Shown: positions 7,892 through 16,070 of the stretch, piece by piece
Position numbering within the stretch: the first letter of the stretch is position 1
Layout of the letters: each line of letters begins with the position of its first letter
Origin: Cypionkella psychrotolerans
GTDB taxonomy: Bacteria; Pseudomonadota; Alphaproteobacteria; Rhodobacterales; Rhodobacteraceae
NCBI RefSeq assembly: GCF_001294535.1
Contig: NZ_LGIC01000083.1
Span: 1-64,000, forward strand
Length of the DNA stretch: 64,000 nt
Direction: 5' to 3'
Notes under the pieces: generated by a model
Databases searched by the model: none
Seen by the model: the letters and a program-made list of their open reading frames with translations, nothing else
Told to the model about the DNA's origin: nothing
Made by a program: the position numbers and the translations under genes

Positions 7892-8212
7892 ATGAAAAAC
7901 TACATTCAACCGGGTGATACCTTGACCATGCCGAGCCCAGCCGCTGTGGCGTCTGGTGATGTTGTTATCGTCGGCGCGTTTATCGGCATTGCGGCTGGTG
8001 ACGCCGCTTCTGGTGCCGATCTGGATCTTGTCACAAAAGGCGTCTTTTCGGTGCCCAAGGTTAATGCCCAAGCCATCGGCCTTGGCGCTGTCGTCTACTA
8101 TGACGCTACAACCGAACTGGCGACGACGACCTCCAGCGGTAACACCCGGCTGGGCATCGCCACGGCGGCGGCTGCAAACCCTTCCGCATCGGTCCACGTC
8201 AAACTGGGCTAG
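7892..8212 (+). CDS. DUF2190 capsid cement (decoration) protein
   Basis: 106 residues matching the DUF2190 family, small beta proteins that stabilise HK97-fold capsids. Typical features are the N-terminal MKNYIQPGDTLTM, VASGDVVIVGAFIGIAA, then GVFSVPKVNAQAIGLGAVVYY and the C-terminal LGIATAAA segment. AAGGA about 9 bases upstream supports the ATG at 7892. It is the last intact phage gene; a strong hairpin follows 18 bases after its stop. Confidence 0.9.
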   Translation: MKNYIQPGDTLTMPSPAAVASGDVVIVGAFIGIAAGDAASGADLDLVTKGVFSVPKVNAQAIGLGAVVYYDATTELATTTSSGNTRLGIATAAAANPSASVHVKLG

Positions 8213-8230
8213 TGTGGACTCGAATCGGAT

Positions 8231-8261
8231 CGGCGGCGGGCAATCGTGCTACCCGCCGCCG
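8231..8261 (+). terminator. Hairpin after phage cement gene
   Basis: Perfect 10-bp stem CGGCGGCGGG / CCCGCCGCCG with an 11-base loop, 18 bases after the cement gene stop. No T run follows, so it may act as a weak or Rho-assisted terminator, or protect the mRNA end. Confidence 0.55.
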
Positions 8262-8441
8262 AAACTGCGTCCAACAATGAGATGTAGCGCAACTAAGATC
8301 CGCATTCGTCGGTTCGTTTCCCGATTCATCACTTTAGGGAACGGCGGTAAATGTGACGGACTCTCAGATTTTATCTTTTATTATCAATGGCTATGGTAGC
8401 GATACCCGCCTCCATAGGTTCCCCGAAATCCTGACACCTTA
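8262..8441. other. Right prophage/host junction region
   Basis: No intact gene. A GTG at 8353 opens a frame MTDSQILSFIINGYGSD that could be the first codons of a lost tail-module gene; it continues only as antisense to the host TRIC gene, so it is probably a truncated 5' end. The change from AT-richer phage sequence to GC-rich host sequence falls near 8400-8440. Confidence 0.4.
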
Positions 8442-9122
8442 TCAAAGCGGTGGGCGCTCGGGGCGCGGGCGAAATACTGGCAGCGCCCAGTCAAAGCGAA
8501 TGGCCAGAACCCGGATCAGGCAAGCCGCCGTCAATCCCACCGTCATCGCCGCATCGCGCGAAAAACCAAGCGCAATCAGCCCGACAAACAGCACCGCGCC
8601 CACTGCCGAGGCCGACACATAGATTTCCCGCCGCAGTAGAATCGACGGCTCTTGTCCCAGCAAATCGCGGATAATGCCGCCGAAGGCCGCCGTGATCACC
8701 CCCATGACCACAGCAACCAGCGGCCCCGCCCCCGCATCCAAACCCTTGCTGGTGCCCGCAATCGTGACCAAAGCCATGCCGAACGCGTCCAGATACAGCA
8801 CCACCCGGTAGCGCGAGCCCAGCAGATGCGCGCCAAAATGCACCAGCGCCGCAACCGCCAGACAGACCGCAACCGGGGCCGGATCAATCACCCAGAACAC
8901 CGGAACGCCCAGAAGCAGATCACGCAACGTGCCGCCGCCCACCCCTGTCACCACCCCAAGCCACAGAAATCCCACGATATCCATCTGCTTGCGCGACGCG
9001 ACCAGCGCCCCCGTCACGGCAAAAACCGCAGCCGCCGCCAAATCCAGCATGCGCTGAATCGACGTCTGCCATATCTGCGCCTGCGCAAGCTGATCCTGAA
9101 ACAACTGAGCAATATCTGTCAC
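8442..9122 (-). CDS. Trimeric intracellular cation (TRIC/UPF0126, YicG-type) channel family protein
   Basis: Inner-membrane protein with two repeats of the UPF0126 fold, about six to seven membrane helices. Each repeat carries the glycine hallmark: VTGVGGGTLRDLLLG in the first and VITAAFGGIIRDLLGQ in the second. Bacterial members form trimeric K+ channels in structural work; the physiological role is not settled. GTG at 9122 is preferred (AGGA 10 bases upstream and no long leader); a frame continuing to 9215 adds 31 residues with no family likeness. It borders the prophage remnant and reads toward it. Confidence 0.85.
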   Translation of the reverse strand: MTDIAQLFQDQLAQAQIWQTSIQRMLDLAAAAVFAVTGALVASRKQMDIVGFLWLGVVTGVGGGTLRDLLLGVPVFWVIDPAPVAVCLAVAALVHFGAHLLGSRYRVVLYLDAFGMALVTIAGTSKGLDAGAGPLVAVVMGVITAAFGGIIRDLLGQEPSILLRREIYVSASAVGAVLFVGLIALGFSRDAAMTVGLTAACLIRVLAIRFDWALPVFRPRPERPPL

Positions 9123-9354
9123 GGTCGGGCTTTCCTGATGGGTCAGTCGGGTTTCATAGTGTGGCGCGGGCCGCGCGATCATCACGGCACCGCCAATGGG
9201 ATACATTTGAGACATTGGCTGAGGCCAGCTTGGTGCGCAATGCCGCCACTCTGCCGCGCCAAAGCTTTAACCCGCTATATCCAACTAAAAGAATCAGGTT
9301 TACATTTCTTACCATTTCGCTAGGTTACCCCGGCAAACCGCTTTTCGACATACG

Positions 9355-9669
9355 GTGCCCCTCGTGATCGTCTGCCACTGCCAAGCTATTTCGGATCATG
9401 ACATCCGCGCCGCCGTCGATTGGATGCGCGCGTCCGACCCCGACACGATCATCACGCCGGGAAAAATCTATCATGCTTTGGGCAAACGCGCCGACTGCGG
9501 CGGCTGTATGCCCTTGTTCCTTGACACGATGCGTCAATCTGCGAATTTCGGCGTTGTATCGGCGGTGGCGTCTGGCCCCCAGACGCCGAATTTGCGCAGC
9601 GTGAAAGGAATGTCCCATGAAGGGCGACCCCAAAGTCATAGAGTATCTCAACGCGGCGCTGCGCTCTGA
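9355..9669 (+). CDS. bfd: Bacterioferritin-associated ferredoxin-type (2Fe-2S) protein
   Basis: The N-terminus [20 protein letters not shown] and a distal CGGC about 43 residues later give the Bfd pattern CxC...CxxC for one [2Fe-2S] cluster. Bfd reduces the heme of bacterioferritin so that stored iron can be released. The gene precedes bfr, consistent with this role. The frame is 104 residues and overlaps bfr by 53 bp, longer than typical Bfd (about 65-85), so the C-terminal 25 residues are family-unlike. Starts are GTG (9355 or 9364); no good ribosome site is seen. Confidence 0.82.
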   Translation: MPLVIVCHCQAISDHDIRAAVDWMRASDPDTIITPGKIYHALGKRADCGGCMPLFLDTMRQSANFGVVSAVASGPQTPNLRSVKGMSHEGRPQSHRVSQRGAAL

Positions 9670-10102
9670 ACTGACCGCCGTCAGCCAGTATTGGCTGCAT
9701 TACCGCCTGCAAGATGATTGGGGCCTGGGCCATCTGGCCGCGAAAAGCCGGGCCGAAAGCATCGAAGAGATGCACCACGCTGACAGGCTGATCACCCGGA
9801 TCATCTTTCTCGAAGGCCATCCCAACCTGCAAAAACTGGATTCTCTGCGGATCGGCCAAACCGTGCGTGAGACGCTGGAATGTGACCTTGCCGCCGAGCA
9901 TGAAGCCCGCACCCTCTATATCGAGGCGCGGCGCTACTGCGATCAGGTCGGCGATTTCGTCACCCGCGCGCTGTTTGACGAATTGACCGCCGATGAGGAA
10001 GGTCACATAGACTTTCTGGAGACTCAGCTTGGTTTGCTGGGCCGCCTTGGCGAAGAAAAATACGCCATGCTCAACGCCAAACCCGCCGATCAGGCCGAAT
10101 AA
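9617..10102 (+). CDS. bfr: Bacterioferritin
   Basis: Heme-containing 24-mer iron storage protein, 161 residues as usual. All ferroxidase ligands are present at E. coli numbering: Glu18, Glu51, His54, Glu94, Glu127 and His130. Met52, the axial heme ligand shared between two subunits, is conserved in [15 protein letters not shown] sits upstream of the ATG. Lies right after bfd and ends 8 bases before a strong hairpin, so bfd-bfr looks like a complete unit. Confidence 0.97.
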   Translation: MKGDPKVIEYLNAALRSELTAVSQYWLHYRLQDDWGLGHLAAKSRAESIEEMHHADRLITRIIFLEGHPNLQKLDSLRIGQTVRETLECDLAAEHEARTLYIEARRYCDQVGDFVTRALFDELTADEEGHIDFLETQLGLLGRLGEEKYAMLNAKPADQAE

Positions 10103-10110
10103 ACGCACGA

Positions 10111-10135
10111 AGGGGAGGCGTGTTCCGCCTCCCCT
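10111..10135 (+). terminator. Terminator hairpin after bfr
   Basis: Stem AGGGGAGGCG / CGCCTCCCCT with a 5-base loop, 8 bases after the bfr stop. Perfect 10-bp stem; no T run on the plus strand. Confidence 0.65.
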
Positions 10136-10159
10136 CCCCAACGCAAAACCCGCACAACG

Positions 10160-10234
10160 GTTAACAAGGTCTGAACAAGCCCCGCTTAACCCCTTGATTT
10201 TCCACAGACAGACAGCCTGTCCACACGCGGACAG
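10160..10234 (-). repeat. Convergent-end repeat element, copy A
   Basis: A roughly 75-bp element directly after the tdh stop (read on the minus strand): hairpin CTGTCC-GCGTGT-GGACAG, then a tract containing TCAAGGGGTTAAGCG and GTTCAGACCTTGTTAA. A second copy at 25475-25547 lies directly after the stop of another minus-strand gene, again in a convergent gap. Shared blocks are TTAA-N7-TGAAC, CGCTTAACCC and TTGATTT in that order and spacing. Confidence 0.65.
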
Positions 10235-10235
10235 C

Positions 10236-11261
10236 TCACGCCCAGTCCAGCACCACCTTGCCCGACTGCCCCGACCGCATCACCTCAAACCCGGTCTGAA
10301 ACTCATCCACCCCAAAGCGGTGAGTGATGACTTTCCGAACGTCCAACCCATTCTCCAGCATCGCGATCATCTTGTACCAGGTCTCGAAAATCTCGCGCCC
10401 ATAAACCCCTTTGATGGTGATCGCCTTGAACACAATCCGGCTCCAATCGACCGGAGATTTCCCCGGCGGAATCCCCAACATCGCAATCTTGCCGCCCATC
10501 ACCAAGGCCTCGATCATCTGATCCAAGCCGCGCTGATTGCCCGACATTTCCATGCCAACATCAAAGCCCTGTACGATCTTCAACCGCGCCATCACATCCT
10601 TCAAATCCTCGGAAGCCACATTCACCGGCGTCACATCCGCCACTTCCGCCGCCAGCTTCAACCGCGCCGGATTAATATCCGTGATCACCACATGCCGCGC
10701 CCCAACATGCCGCGCCACCGCCGCTGCCATGATCCCGATCGGCCCCGCCCCGGTGATCAAAACATCCTCGCCGACCAGATCAAAACTCAAGGCCGTATGC
10801 ACCGCATTGCCCAGCGGATCGAGGATCGCGCCAATCTCATCATCAATGCTATCCGGTAAAGGCACCACATTGAATGCAGGCAGCCGCAGATATTCCGCGA
10901 ACGCCCCCGGCTCATTCACCCCAATCCCCCGCGTCGCTGGGTCCAGATGGAACTTTCCCGCCCGAGATTGCCGGGAAAGCTTGCCAATCAAATGCCCCTC
11001 GCCCGAACAACGCTGACCAATCGCCAGCCCCTCAACCAAAGTCCCCTTTGCCACGATCTCGCCAGCAAACTCATGCCCGGTCACAAGGCCAACAGGCACC
11101 GTCCGAGCCGCCCATTCATCCCAGTTCCAGATGTGAATATCGGTGCCGCAGATCCCGGTCTTCTTCACCTTGATCAACACGTCCTCCGGCCCAATCTCGG
11201 GCACGGCACGCTCTTGCATCCAAAGCCCAACTTCCGCCTTCGCCTTGACCAAAGCCTTCAT
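10236..11261 (-). CDS. tdh: L-threonine 3-dehydrogenase
   Basis: Zinc-dependent MDR dehydrogenase (341 residues) oxidising threonine to 2-amino-3-ketobutyrate with NAD+. Catalytic zinc ligands Cys38 (KTGICGTD) and His63-Glu64 (TGHEFAG) are present, as is the Rossmann motif [11 protein letters not shown]. The structural-zinc loop is altered: where E. coli has four cysteines (93-107), this protein reads [20 protein letters not shown] with none. I recall the same loop in other Rhodobacterales sequences, so it is probably a lineage form, not decay. ATG overlaps the kbl stop by 4 bp. Confidence 0.96.
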   Translation of the reverse strand: MKALVKAKAEVGLWMQERAVPEIGPEDVLIKVKKTGICGTDIHIWNWDEWAARTVPVGLVTGHEFAGEIVAKGTLVEGLAIGQRCSGEGHLIGKLSRQSRAGKFHLDPATRGIGVNEPGAFAEYLRLPAFNVVPLPDSIDDEIGAILDPLGNAVHTALSFDLVGEDVLITGAGPIGIMAAAVARHVGARHVVITDINPARLKLAAEVADVTPVNVASEDLKDVMARLKIVQGFDVGMEMSGNQRGLDQMIEALVMGGKIAMLGIPPGKSPVDWSRIVFKAITIKGVYGREIFETWYKMIAMLENGLDVRKVITHRFGVDEFQTGFEVMRSGQSGKVVLDWA

Positions 11262-12448
11262 CGGATCGCCCTCACTTCCCTACCCGCCGCCTCAAACGCC
11301 GCCAGCGCAAAATCCAAATCATCCACGGTTAGCGCAGCGTTCATCTGCGTCCTGATCCGCGCCCCACCATGCGGCACCACCGGATAGAAAAACGCCGAAA
11401 CCATCACCCCGCGCGCATCCAGCGCCCGCGCAAAACTCTGCGCAAGCGGTGCGTCGCCCAACATGACCGGCACAATCGGATGCTCACCGGGCAGCAGCCG
11501 GAAGCCAATCGCCTCCAACCCCGCCCGCCAATAGGCGGCATTGTGGAACAACTGCGCGCGCAGATCATCCGCGCCCTCCACAATATCCAACGCCACAAGT
11601 GCCGCCCCAACCACCGCAGGCGGCAGAGCATTAGAGAACAAATATGGCCGCGCCCGCTGCCTGAGCAAATCAACCATTGGCTGCGGTCCGGCGATATAGC
11701 CGCCCAAAGCCCCGCCAAGCGCCTTGCCCAAAGTCCCGGTCAACACGTCAACCTTCACCCCGGCATGAAACGGCGTCCCCCGCCCCTGCGGCCCCATGAA
11801 CCCGGTGGCATGGCAATCATCCACCATGGTCAACGCGCCGTATTTCTCGGCCAAAGCGGCAATCGCGGGCAAGTTGGCGAGGGTGCCGTCCATCGAAAAC
11901 ACACCATCGGTCGCAATCATGATAAACCGCGCACCATCCCTCACGGCGGTCGCAAGCTGCACCTCAAGATCGACCATGTCGTTATTGGCAAAGCGATAGC
12001 GCTTGGCCTTGCACAGCCGCACGCCGTCAATGATCGAGGCGTGGTTAAGGCTGTCCGAGACAATCGCATCCGCCTCGCCCAACAGCGGCTCAAACAGCCC
12101 GCCATTGGCGTCAAAACAGGCGGCAAACAGGATCGAATCTTCCATCCCGAGGTAATCCGCAATCCGCGTCTCCAACTGGCGATGCAAATCTTGCGTCCCA
12201 CAAATGAAGCGCACCGAGGCCATGCCATAGCCGTGGCTGTCCATCGCCGCCTTGGCAGCCTGCACCAGCCGAGGATCATCCGCCAAGCCCAGATAATTGT
12301 TGGCGCAAAGGTTGAGCATCTCGCGCCCCGCCACCCGCACCCGCGCGCCTTGACCACCCTCAATCAACCGCTCCCGTTTCATCAGCCCATCGGCCTCAAT
12401 CCCGGCAAGCGTAGTGCGCAAATGGTTTAGAAAGCGTGTATCTGTCAT
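11258..12448 (-). CDS. kbl: Glycine C-acetyltransferase (2-amino-3-ketobutyrate CoA ligase)
   Basis: PLP enzyme of the alpha-oxoamine synthase family, 396 residues, splitting 2-amino-3-ketobutyrate with CoA into glycine and acetyl-CoA. It takes the product of Tdh, encoded next in the same operon. The PLP lysine lies in [32 protein letters not shown] at the N-terminus is the family signature. GGAGGAAA precedes the ATG, and a sigma-70 promoter lies 26-54 bases upstream. Full length. Confidence 0.97.
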   Translation of the reverse strand: MTDTRFLNHLRTTLAGIEADGLMKRERLIEGGQGARVRVAGREMLNLCANNYLGLADDPRLVQAAKAAMDSHGYGMASVRFICGTQDLHRQLETRIADYLGMEDSILFAACFDANGGLFEPLLGEADAIVSDSLNHASIIDGVRLCKAKRYRFANNDMVDLEVQLATAVRDGARFIMIATDGVFSMDGTLANLPAIAALAEKYGALTMVDDCHATGFMGPQGRGTPFHAGVKVDVLTGTLGKALGGALGGYIAGPQPMVDLLRQRARPYLFSNALPPAVVGAALVALDIVEGADDLRAQLFHNAAYWRAGLEAIGFRLLPGEHPIVPVMLGDAPLAQSFARALDARGVMVSAFFYPVVPHGGARIRTQMNAALTVDDLDFALAAFEAAGREVRAIR

Positions 12449-12473
12449 GGCAGAATTTCCTCCAACTTAACGG

Positions 12474-12502
12474 ATATAACCGCAGACCAAAGTGAAAGTC
12501 AA
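12474..12502 (-). promoter_or_regulatory. Sigma-70 promoter of kbl-tdh
   Basis: On the minus strand TTGACT (12497-12502) and TTATAT (12474-12479) are separated by 17 bases, 26 bases before the kbl ATG. Good match to the housekeeping consensus. Confidence 0.7.
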
Positions 12503-12536
12503 CATAACGGAAATCCGTCCGCTCAACCGGATTCCA

Positions 12537-12583
12537 TTTCACATTGGCCTAAATATCCTGGGGGTGCGGGGGCTAGCCCCCGC
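12537..12583 (+). repeat. 22-bp dispersed repeat (copy 1) plus 18-bp palindrome
   Basis: TTTCACATTGGC followed by CTAAATATCC (12537-12558), one of four copies in the window (others at 25410, 46846 and 55393). It is followed by the perfect palindrome GCGGGGGCTAGCCCCCGC (12566-12583), which lies 5 bases after the XRE gene stop and can serve as its terminator. Confidence 0.75.
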
Positions 12584-12588
12584 CCGCC

Positions 12589-13149
12589 TCAACTATCCTG
12601 CACGATCAGCAAAGCCCGCGCAGCACCCGCCTCGGCCGCAATCGCATGATCGCGGTCCGCCGGATAACGCGCGGTATCGCCCGGCCCCAACACCTGCTCA
12701 TCCTCACCCGAGCGCACACGGATCTGGCCTTCGATCACCGTCAGATGCTCGCGGCAGCCCGCAGAATGTGGCTCGGATTCCAGCAAGCCATTGGCAGCCA
12801 AGCGCAAATCATACACCTCATGCTCGCCCACCGCATCGGCGGGCGACAGGATACGGATGGAAACCCCAACACCACGGCCGCCGATCACCGGAGCAGCACC
12901 CGCGCGGATCACTTCGATCCCCACCTCGGGTCGGCCCTCCAAAAGCCCGGCGAAATCCACCTGCAAGGCCTGCGTCAGGTTCCACAAGGTCGCCACGGTC
13001 GGCGAGGATTCCCCCCGCTCAATCTGGCTGACCATGGATCGGCTGACCCCGGATAGCTTGGCCACCGCATCAAGGCTCAGCCCACGCGCCTTGCGCGCCT
13101 CACGCAACGAGGCCGCCAACCTGTCATGGATATCAGACCTCGGATTCAT
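12589..13149 (-). CDS. XRE-family regulator with C-terminal cupin domain
   Basis: 186 residues. Residues about 10-65 form a lambda-repressor-type HTH (LSLDAVAKLSGVSRSMVSQI-ERGESSPT). Residues about 105-180 form a cupin (EHEVYDLRLAANG; HSAGCREHLTVIEGQIRV; GPGDTARYPADRDHA), expected to bind a small ligand. This architecture often controls amino-acid or polyamine metabolism; the neighbouring kbl-tdh operon is a plausible target. Start at 13149 is chosen by AGGG 5 bases upstream; the longer frame to 13197 lacks support. Twin 18-bp palindromes lie 57-97 bases upstream and may be its operators. Confidence 0.9.
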   Translation of the reverse strand: MNPRSDIHDRLAASLREARKARGLSLDAVAKLSGVSRSMVSQIERGESSPTVATLWNLTQALQVDFAGLLEGRPEVGIEVIRAGAAPVIGGRGVGVSIRILSPADAVGEHEVYDLRLAANGLLESEPHSAGCREHLTVIEGQIRVRSGEDEQVLGPGDTARYPADRDHAIAAEAGAARALLIVQDS

Positions 13150-13205
13150 CGCGCTACCCTGCCTAGACAGAAGCCATCCGTCAACGCCCCAGCCCACACC
13201 ACGCC

Positions 13206-13246
13206 GATTTCCGCGCGGAAATCGTGCCGGAATTCGCGCGAATTCC
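13206..13246. promoter_or_regulatory. Two adjacent perfect 18-bp palindromes
   Basis: GATTTCCGCGCGGAAATC (13206-13223) and GGAATTCGCGCGAATTCC (13229-13246), each perfect, with centres 23 bp apart. They lie between the selO stop and the XRE-cupin gene start. The shared core is CGCGCG flanked by A/T arms. Likely a tandem operator for the regulator; a double hairpin ending selO is the alternative. Confidence 0.6.
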
Positions 13247-13268
13247 GCCCCCCGTCACGCTGCCGGGC

Positions 13269-14678
13269 TCAGGTGCCGCAATAGGTGACATAGCGGCCAA
13301 ACCCCGTCGGTGCGGGCAGGGTGAACCCCTCGCGCCCCGCTTCCGTCGCAAACGGATCGCGCACCTGCACCAACAGCGCCTGAAACGGCATCAGATCGCC
13401 CAAAGTCGCCGCCTCCAGTGCAGCCTCCACTAGATGATTGCGCGGAATAACGGCTGGGTTTACCGCCAACATCGCGACCGCCGCGTCCTCCTGCAGCCGT
13501 GCGCGCCAGCGTGGCAGCCAAGCTTTGATTGCCGCGCCATCTTCGAACAAGGACAAAAGGGCGGCCTCATCCTCCACCGCCCACGCCAGACGCCGAAACG
13601 CCAGCGTCCAATCAACCCCTTGGATCGCCAGCAGAAAATCATCCGCCAGCGCGCCGTCGCCCGCATCTTCGCCGAGCAACCCCAGCTTGGCCCGCATCAC
13701 CGCGACCCATTCCACCCGATAAATCTCAGCGATCCCCTCCAGCCGCGCGTTCGCCAGATCGATCGCGCGCTCGGCATCCACATCGAAAAACGGCAGCAAA
13801 GTCTCGGCCAGACGCGCCAGATTCCAGCCCAGAATCAGCGGCTGATTGGCATAGGCATAGCGCCCCTGCCGATCAATCGAGGAAAACACCGTCCCCGGCG
13901 CATAGGCCTCCATGAACGCGCAGGGCCCATAGTCAATCGTCTCGCCCGACAGCGCCATATTATCAGTGTTCATCACGCCATGGATGAAGCCCACCCCCAT
14001 CCATTGCGCGATCAACCGCGCTTGCGCCGCCACAACCGCATCGAACAGTCCCAGCGCGCCCTCCACCCCCGGATAATGCCGCGCAATGGTATAATCCAAC
14101 AAGGCCCGCAGCTTATCCACCTCGCCACGCGCGTGGAAAAATTGAAACGTGCCGACCCGGACATGGCTTGCCGCCACCCGCGCCACCACCGCCCCCGGCA
14201 GAGGCCCCGCTTCGCGCAAAACCTGCTCACCCGTCGTCACCACCGCCAATGACCGAGTCGTGGGGATGCGCAACGCCGCCATCGCCTCGGAAATCAGATA
14301 TTCCCGCAGCATCGGCCCCAGTGCCGCCTTGCCATCGCCGCCGCGCGAAAACGGCGTGCGGCCGGAGCCTTTCAGCTGCAAATCCCAGCGCCGCCCGTCT
14401 GACCCAAGGAACTCACCCAACAGATGCGCCCGCCCGTCGCCCAAACTGGGCGAGAACCCGCCAAACTGATGCCCGGCATAGGCCAAAGCCGCAGGTTCAG
14501 CGCCCTCCGGCACCACGGCACCGGAGAACCAGCCAGCCGGGTCGTCGATCATCAGGCCCAATTCCGCCGCCAGCGGCTCATTCAGCACCACCAGCGCGGG
14601 CGCAGGCGCCACATCCGGCGCTTGCCGCAGATATGTGCCGGGCAGATCGCGCACATAGGAATTGTCAAACTGGATCAT
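13269..14678 (-). CDS. selO: Protein adenylyltransferase SelO (YdiU/UPF0061)
   Basis: Pseudokinase-fold enzyme that transfers AMP from ATP to protein side chains and is linked to redox stress. 469 residues. Family hallmarks are YAGHQFGGFSPSLGDGRAHLLGE, DLQLKGSGRTPFSRGGDGKA, then LREYLISEAMAALRIPTTRS and the active-site HGVMNTDNMALSGETIDYGPC. The C-terminus ends TYCGT, keeping the conserved redox cysteine (selenocysteine in animals). Start at 14678 has AGGAG at good spacing; the longer frame to 14765 does not resemble the family. Confidence 0.95.
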   Translation of the reverse strand: MIQFDNSYVRDLPGTYLRQAPDVAPAPALVVLNEPLAAELGLMIDDPAGWFSGAVVPEGAEPAALAYAGHQFGGFSPSLGDGRAHLLGEFLGSDGRRWDLQLKGSGRTPFSRGGDGKAALGPMLREYLISEAMAALRIPTTRSLAVVTTGEQVLREAGPLPGAVVARVAASHVRVGTFQFFHARGEVDKLRALLDYTIARHYPGVEGALGLFDAVVAAQARLIAQWMGVGFIHGVMNTDNMALSGETIDYGPCAFMEAYAPGTVFSSIDRQGRYAYANQPLILGWNLARLAETLLPFFDVDAERAIDLANARLEGIAEIYRVEWVAVMRAKLGLLGEDAGDGALADDFLLAIQGVDWTLAFRRLAWAVEDEAALLSLFEDGAAIKAWLPRWRARLQEDAAVAMLAVNPAVIPRNHLVEAALEAATLGDLMPFQALLVQVRDPFATEAGREGFTLPAPTGFGRYVTYCGT

Positions 14679-14798
14679 CGCGGGGCTCCTTTGCCACAGA
14701 TATGGCCTGCCCGCTCCGCTCGGACAAGGCAACACATCAGATGCCCTGCGCGCTGTTCGCATCATAATATTGAGAAGACATTGGCAATTTTGGGAAAT

Positions 14799-14875
<77 letters not shown>

Positions 14876-14972
14876 ACTGCCAGCCTCATAACGCGCTTTA
14901 TCGGGATTGAAAAGTCGCTAAAGCACTTCTAGCCGTGTCAAAGCCATTTGATTTGCAAATCAGCGAAACGGC

Positions 14973-15449
14973 TTACTCGTCCGAACAACGCCACGCCGCG
15001 ACAGATTGATCCAAAGCCGCGCTGCGCAGCACCACCCCCGGCGCAATCCCCATCCGCTTGGCCAAGCCTGCGTTGATCTCCAACACCACGGCCACGCCCG
15101 CGCCGCCATCAATCGGCGTCTCGTCCATCGGCATGGCGTCGCTATGGACTGCCGTCACCAGCCCAGAGGCATCGGCGAACACCATATCCAACGGCAACAA
15201 GGTGTTTTTCATCCAGAAATAGGCGTGTTTCGGCTGCTCATAAACAAACAGCATCCCCGCCGAAGCGGGCATCTTTTCGCGAAACATCAAGCCCTGACTG
15301 CGCTCTGCCTCGGAATCGGCGATTTCCACCGAAAACCGCTGCACGCCCGAGGGTCCGCGCAGCTCAACGGTATCAGGGGCGCAACCCGCATGGGCAGCCC
15401 CCCCAAACACCAAAGCCAACACGATCAGAGATGAACCGCCGCTTCCCAT
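14973..15449 (-). CDS. DUF192 family exported protein
   Basis: 158 residues with an N-terminal signal peptide (SSLIVLALVFGGAAHAG, likely cleaved after AHA). The DUF192 core is evident: VEIADSEAERSQGLMFREKM, then MLFVYEQPKHAYFWMKNTLLPLDMVF (read as two adjoining pieces) and the C-terminal VVLEINAGLAKRMGIAPG. Function of the family is not known; it is small, beta-rich and periplasmic. It overlaps the cold-shock gene by 25 bp and is co-transcribed with it. A 14-bp palindrome TGATTTGCAAATCA (14949-14962) follows the stop. Confidence 0.88.
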   Translation of the reverse strand: MGSGGSSLIVLALVFGGAAHAGCAPDTVELRGPSGVQRFSVEIADSEAERSQGLMFREKMPASAGMLFVYEQPKHAYFWMKNTLLPLDMVFADASGLVTAVHSDAMPMDETPIDGGAGVAVVLEINAGLAKRMGIAPGVVLRSAALDQSVAAWRCSDE

Positions 15450-15952
15450 GACAACACCTGCACCGCCATACGCCCGCGTTTGCCTTCAACGATGCGCAGG
15501 CAGACCGCCTCGCCCGCTGAAAGATCGGCAAAACCGGAATGGCGCAGCACTTCGACATGCACGAAAACATCTTCGTTGCGGCCAAACACATTGGCAAAGC
15601 CAAAGCCCTTGCCCTTGTCGAACCACTTCACCCGCGCCGGTTCCATCGGCAGGATCGCGATTTCTTCCGGCGTTGTATGCTCGGTATCCTCCCCCAAGGG
15701 AAACACCGCCCCAGCCGGAGGTTCGATCTTCACGACCTCCACCGCTTGCACACCCCGTTGGGTTTGTTGCACTTTTACCGTGATCCCGGCGCCATCAGCG
15801 ACCGAGCTTTGCCCATAATTCCGCAGCACATTGGCATGGAGCAATATATCCCCAGAGTGTCCCTCTGCGACTATAAAGCCAAAACCCTTGGCTGGATCGA
15901 ACCACTTCACGAGGCCGTGCAGAATTTGCACGTCCATTTCTTCATCATTCAT
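15425..15952 (-). CDS. Cold-shock protein with two CSD domains
   Basis: 175 residues with two OB-fold cold-shock domains. The first has VKWFDPAKGFGFIVAEGHSG (about 12-31) and the second VKWFDKGKGFGFANVFGRNE (about 107-126), both keeping the RNP1 aromatic residues. An acidic linker of about 35 residues joins them. Double-CSD proteins are usual in Rhizobiales and Rhodobacterales and act as RNA chaperones. The start MNDEEMDVQILHG is standard. It is first in a two-gene unit with the DUF192 gene. Confidence 0.93.
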   Translation of the reverse strand: MNDEEMDVQILHGLVKWFDPAKGFGFIVAEGHSGDILLHANVLRNYGQSSVADGAGITVKVQQTQRGVQAVEVVKIEPPAGAVFPLGEDTEHTTPEEIAILPMEPARVKWFDKGKGFGFANVFGRNEDVFVHVEVLRHSGFADLSAGEAVCLRIVEGKRGRMAVQVLSWEAAVHL

Positions 15953-16051
15953 AGAAGGCCGTTTCCCCAGATAAAGCCCCTTAAGGCCTAGTCATGCGGT
16001 CATATTCCCCGGCGTTGCAAGTGCTATTTTTTCTGCATTTATGCACAGATC

Positions 16052-16070
16052 ATTTCACGCTTCGTGAAAT
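16052..16070 (-). terminator. Hairpin at the end of pdxH
   Basis: Perfect 8-bp stem ATTTCACG / CGTGAAAT with a 3-base loop, immediately after the pdxH stop codon on the minus strand. It separates pdxH from the cold-shock gene downstream. Confidence 0.5.

Larger units (their letters stand above)
508..8400 (+). mobile_element. Lambdoid prophage remnant: packaging and head module only
   Basis: A contiguous set of phage morphogenesis genes in lambda order: small terminase, GpA terminase, portal, protease-capsid fusion, gpW-like joiner and cement protein. There is no integrase, repressor, replication, lysis or tail gene in the window. The left edge abuts an IS3 element; the right edge lies between the cement gene stop (8212) and the host TRIC gene (8442). 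The exact right junction is not visible. It is either a deletion relic or a captured head cassette. Confidence 0.85.

Noticed and set aside
8353-8440. VgrG-like N-terminus in the frame starting at 8353
   Set aside because: Likeness limited to a few residues before the frame runs antisense to the TRIC gene; only recorded as a possible truncated start.
10160-10180. CtrA or SOS box in the bfr-tdh gap
   Set aside because: Half-sites are one base off either consensus and the gap is between two gene 3' ends, where no promoter is expected.
14949-14962. TGATTTGCAAATCA palindrome as a regulator operator
   Set aside because: It lies after the DUF192 stop, not before a gene start on that strand; more likely part of a 3' hairpin or chance.
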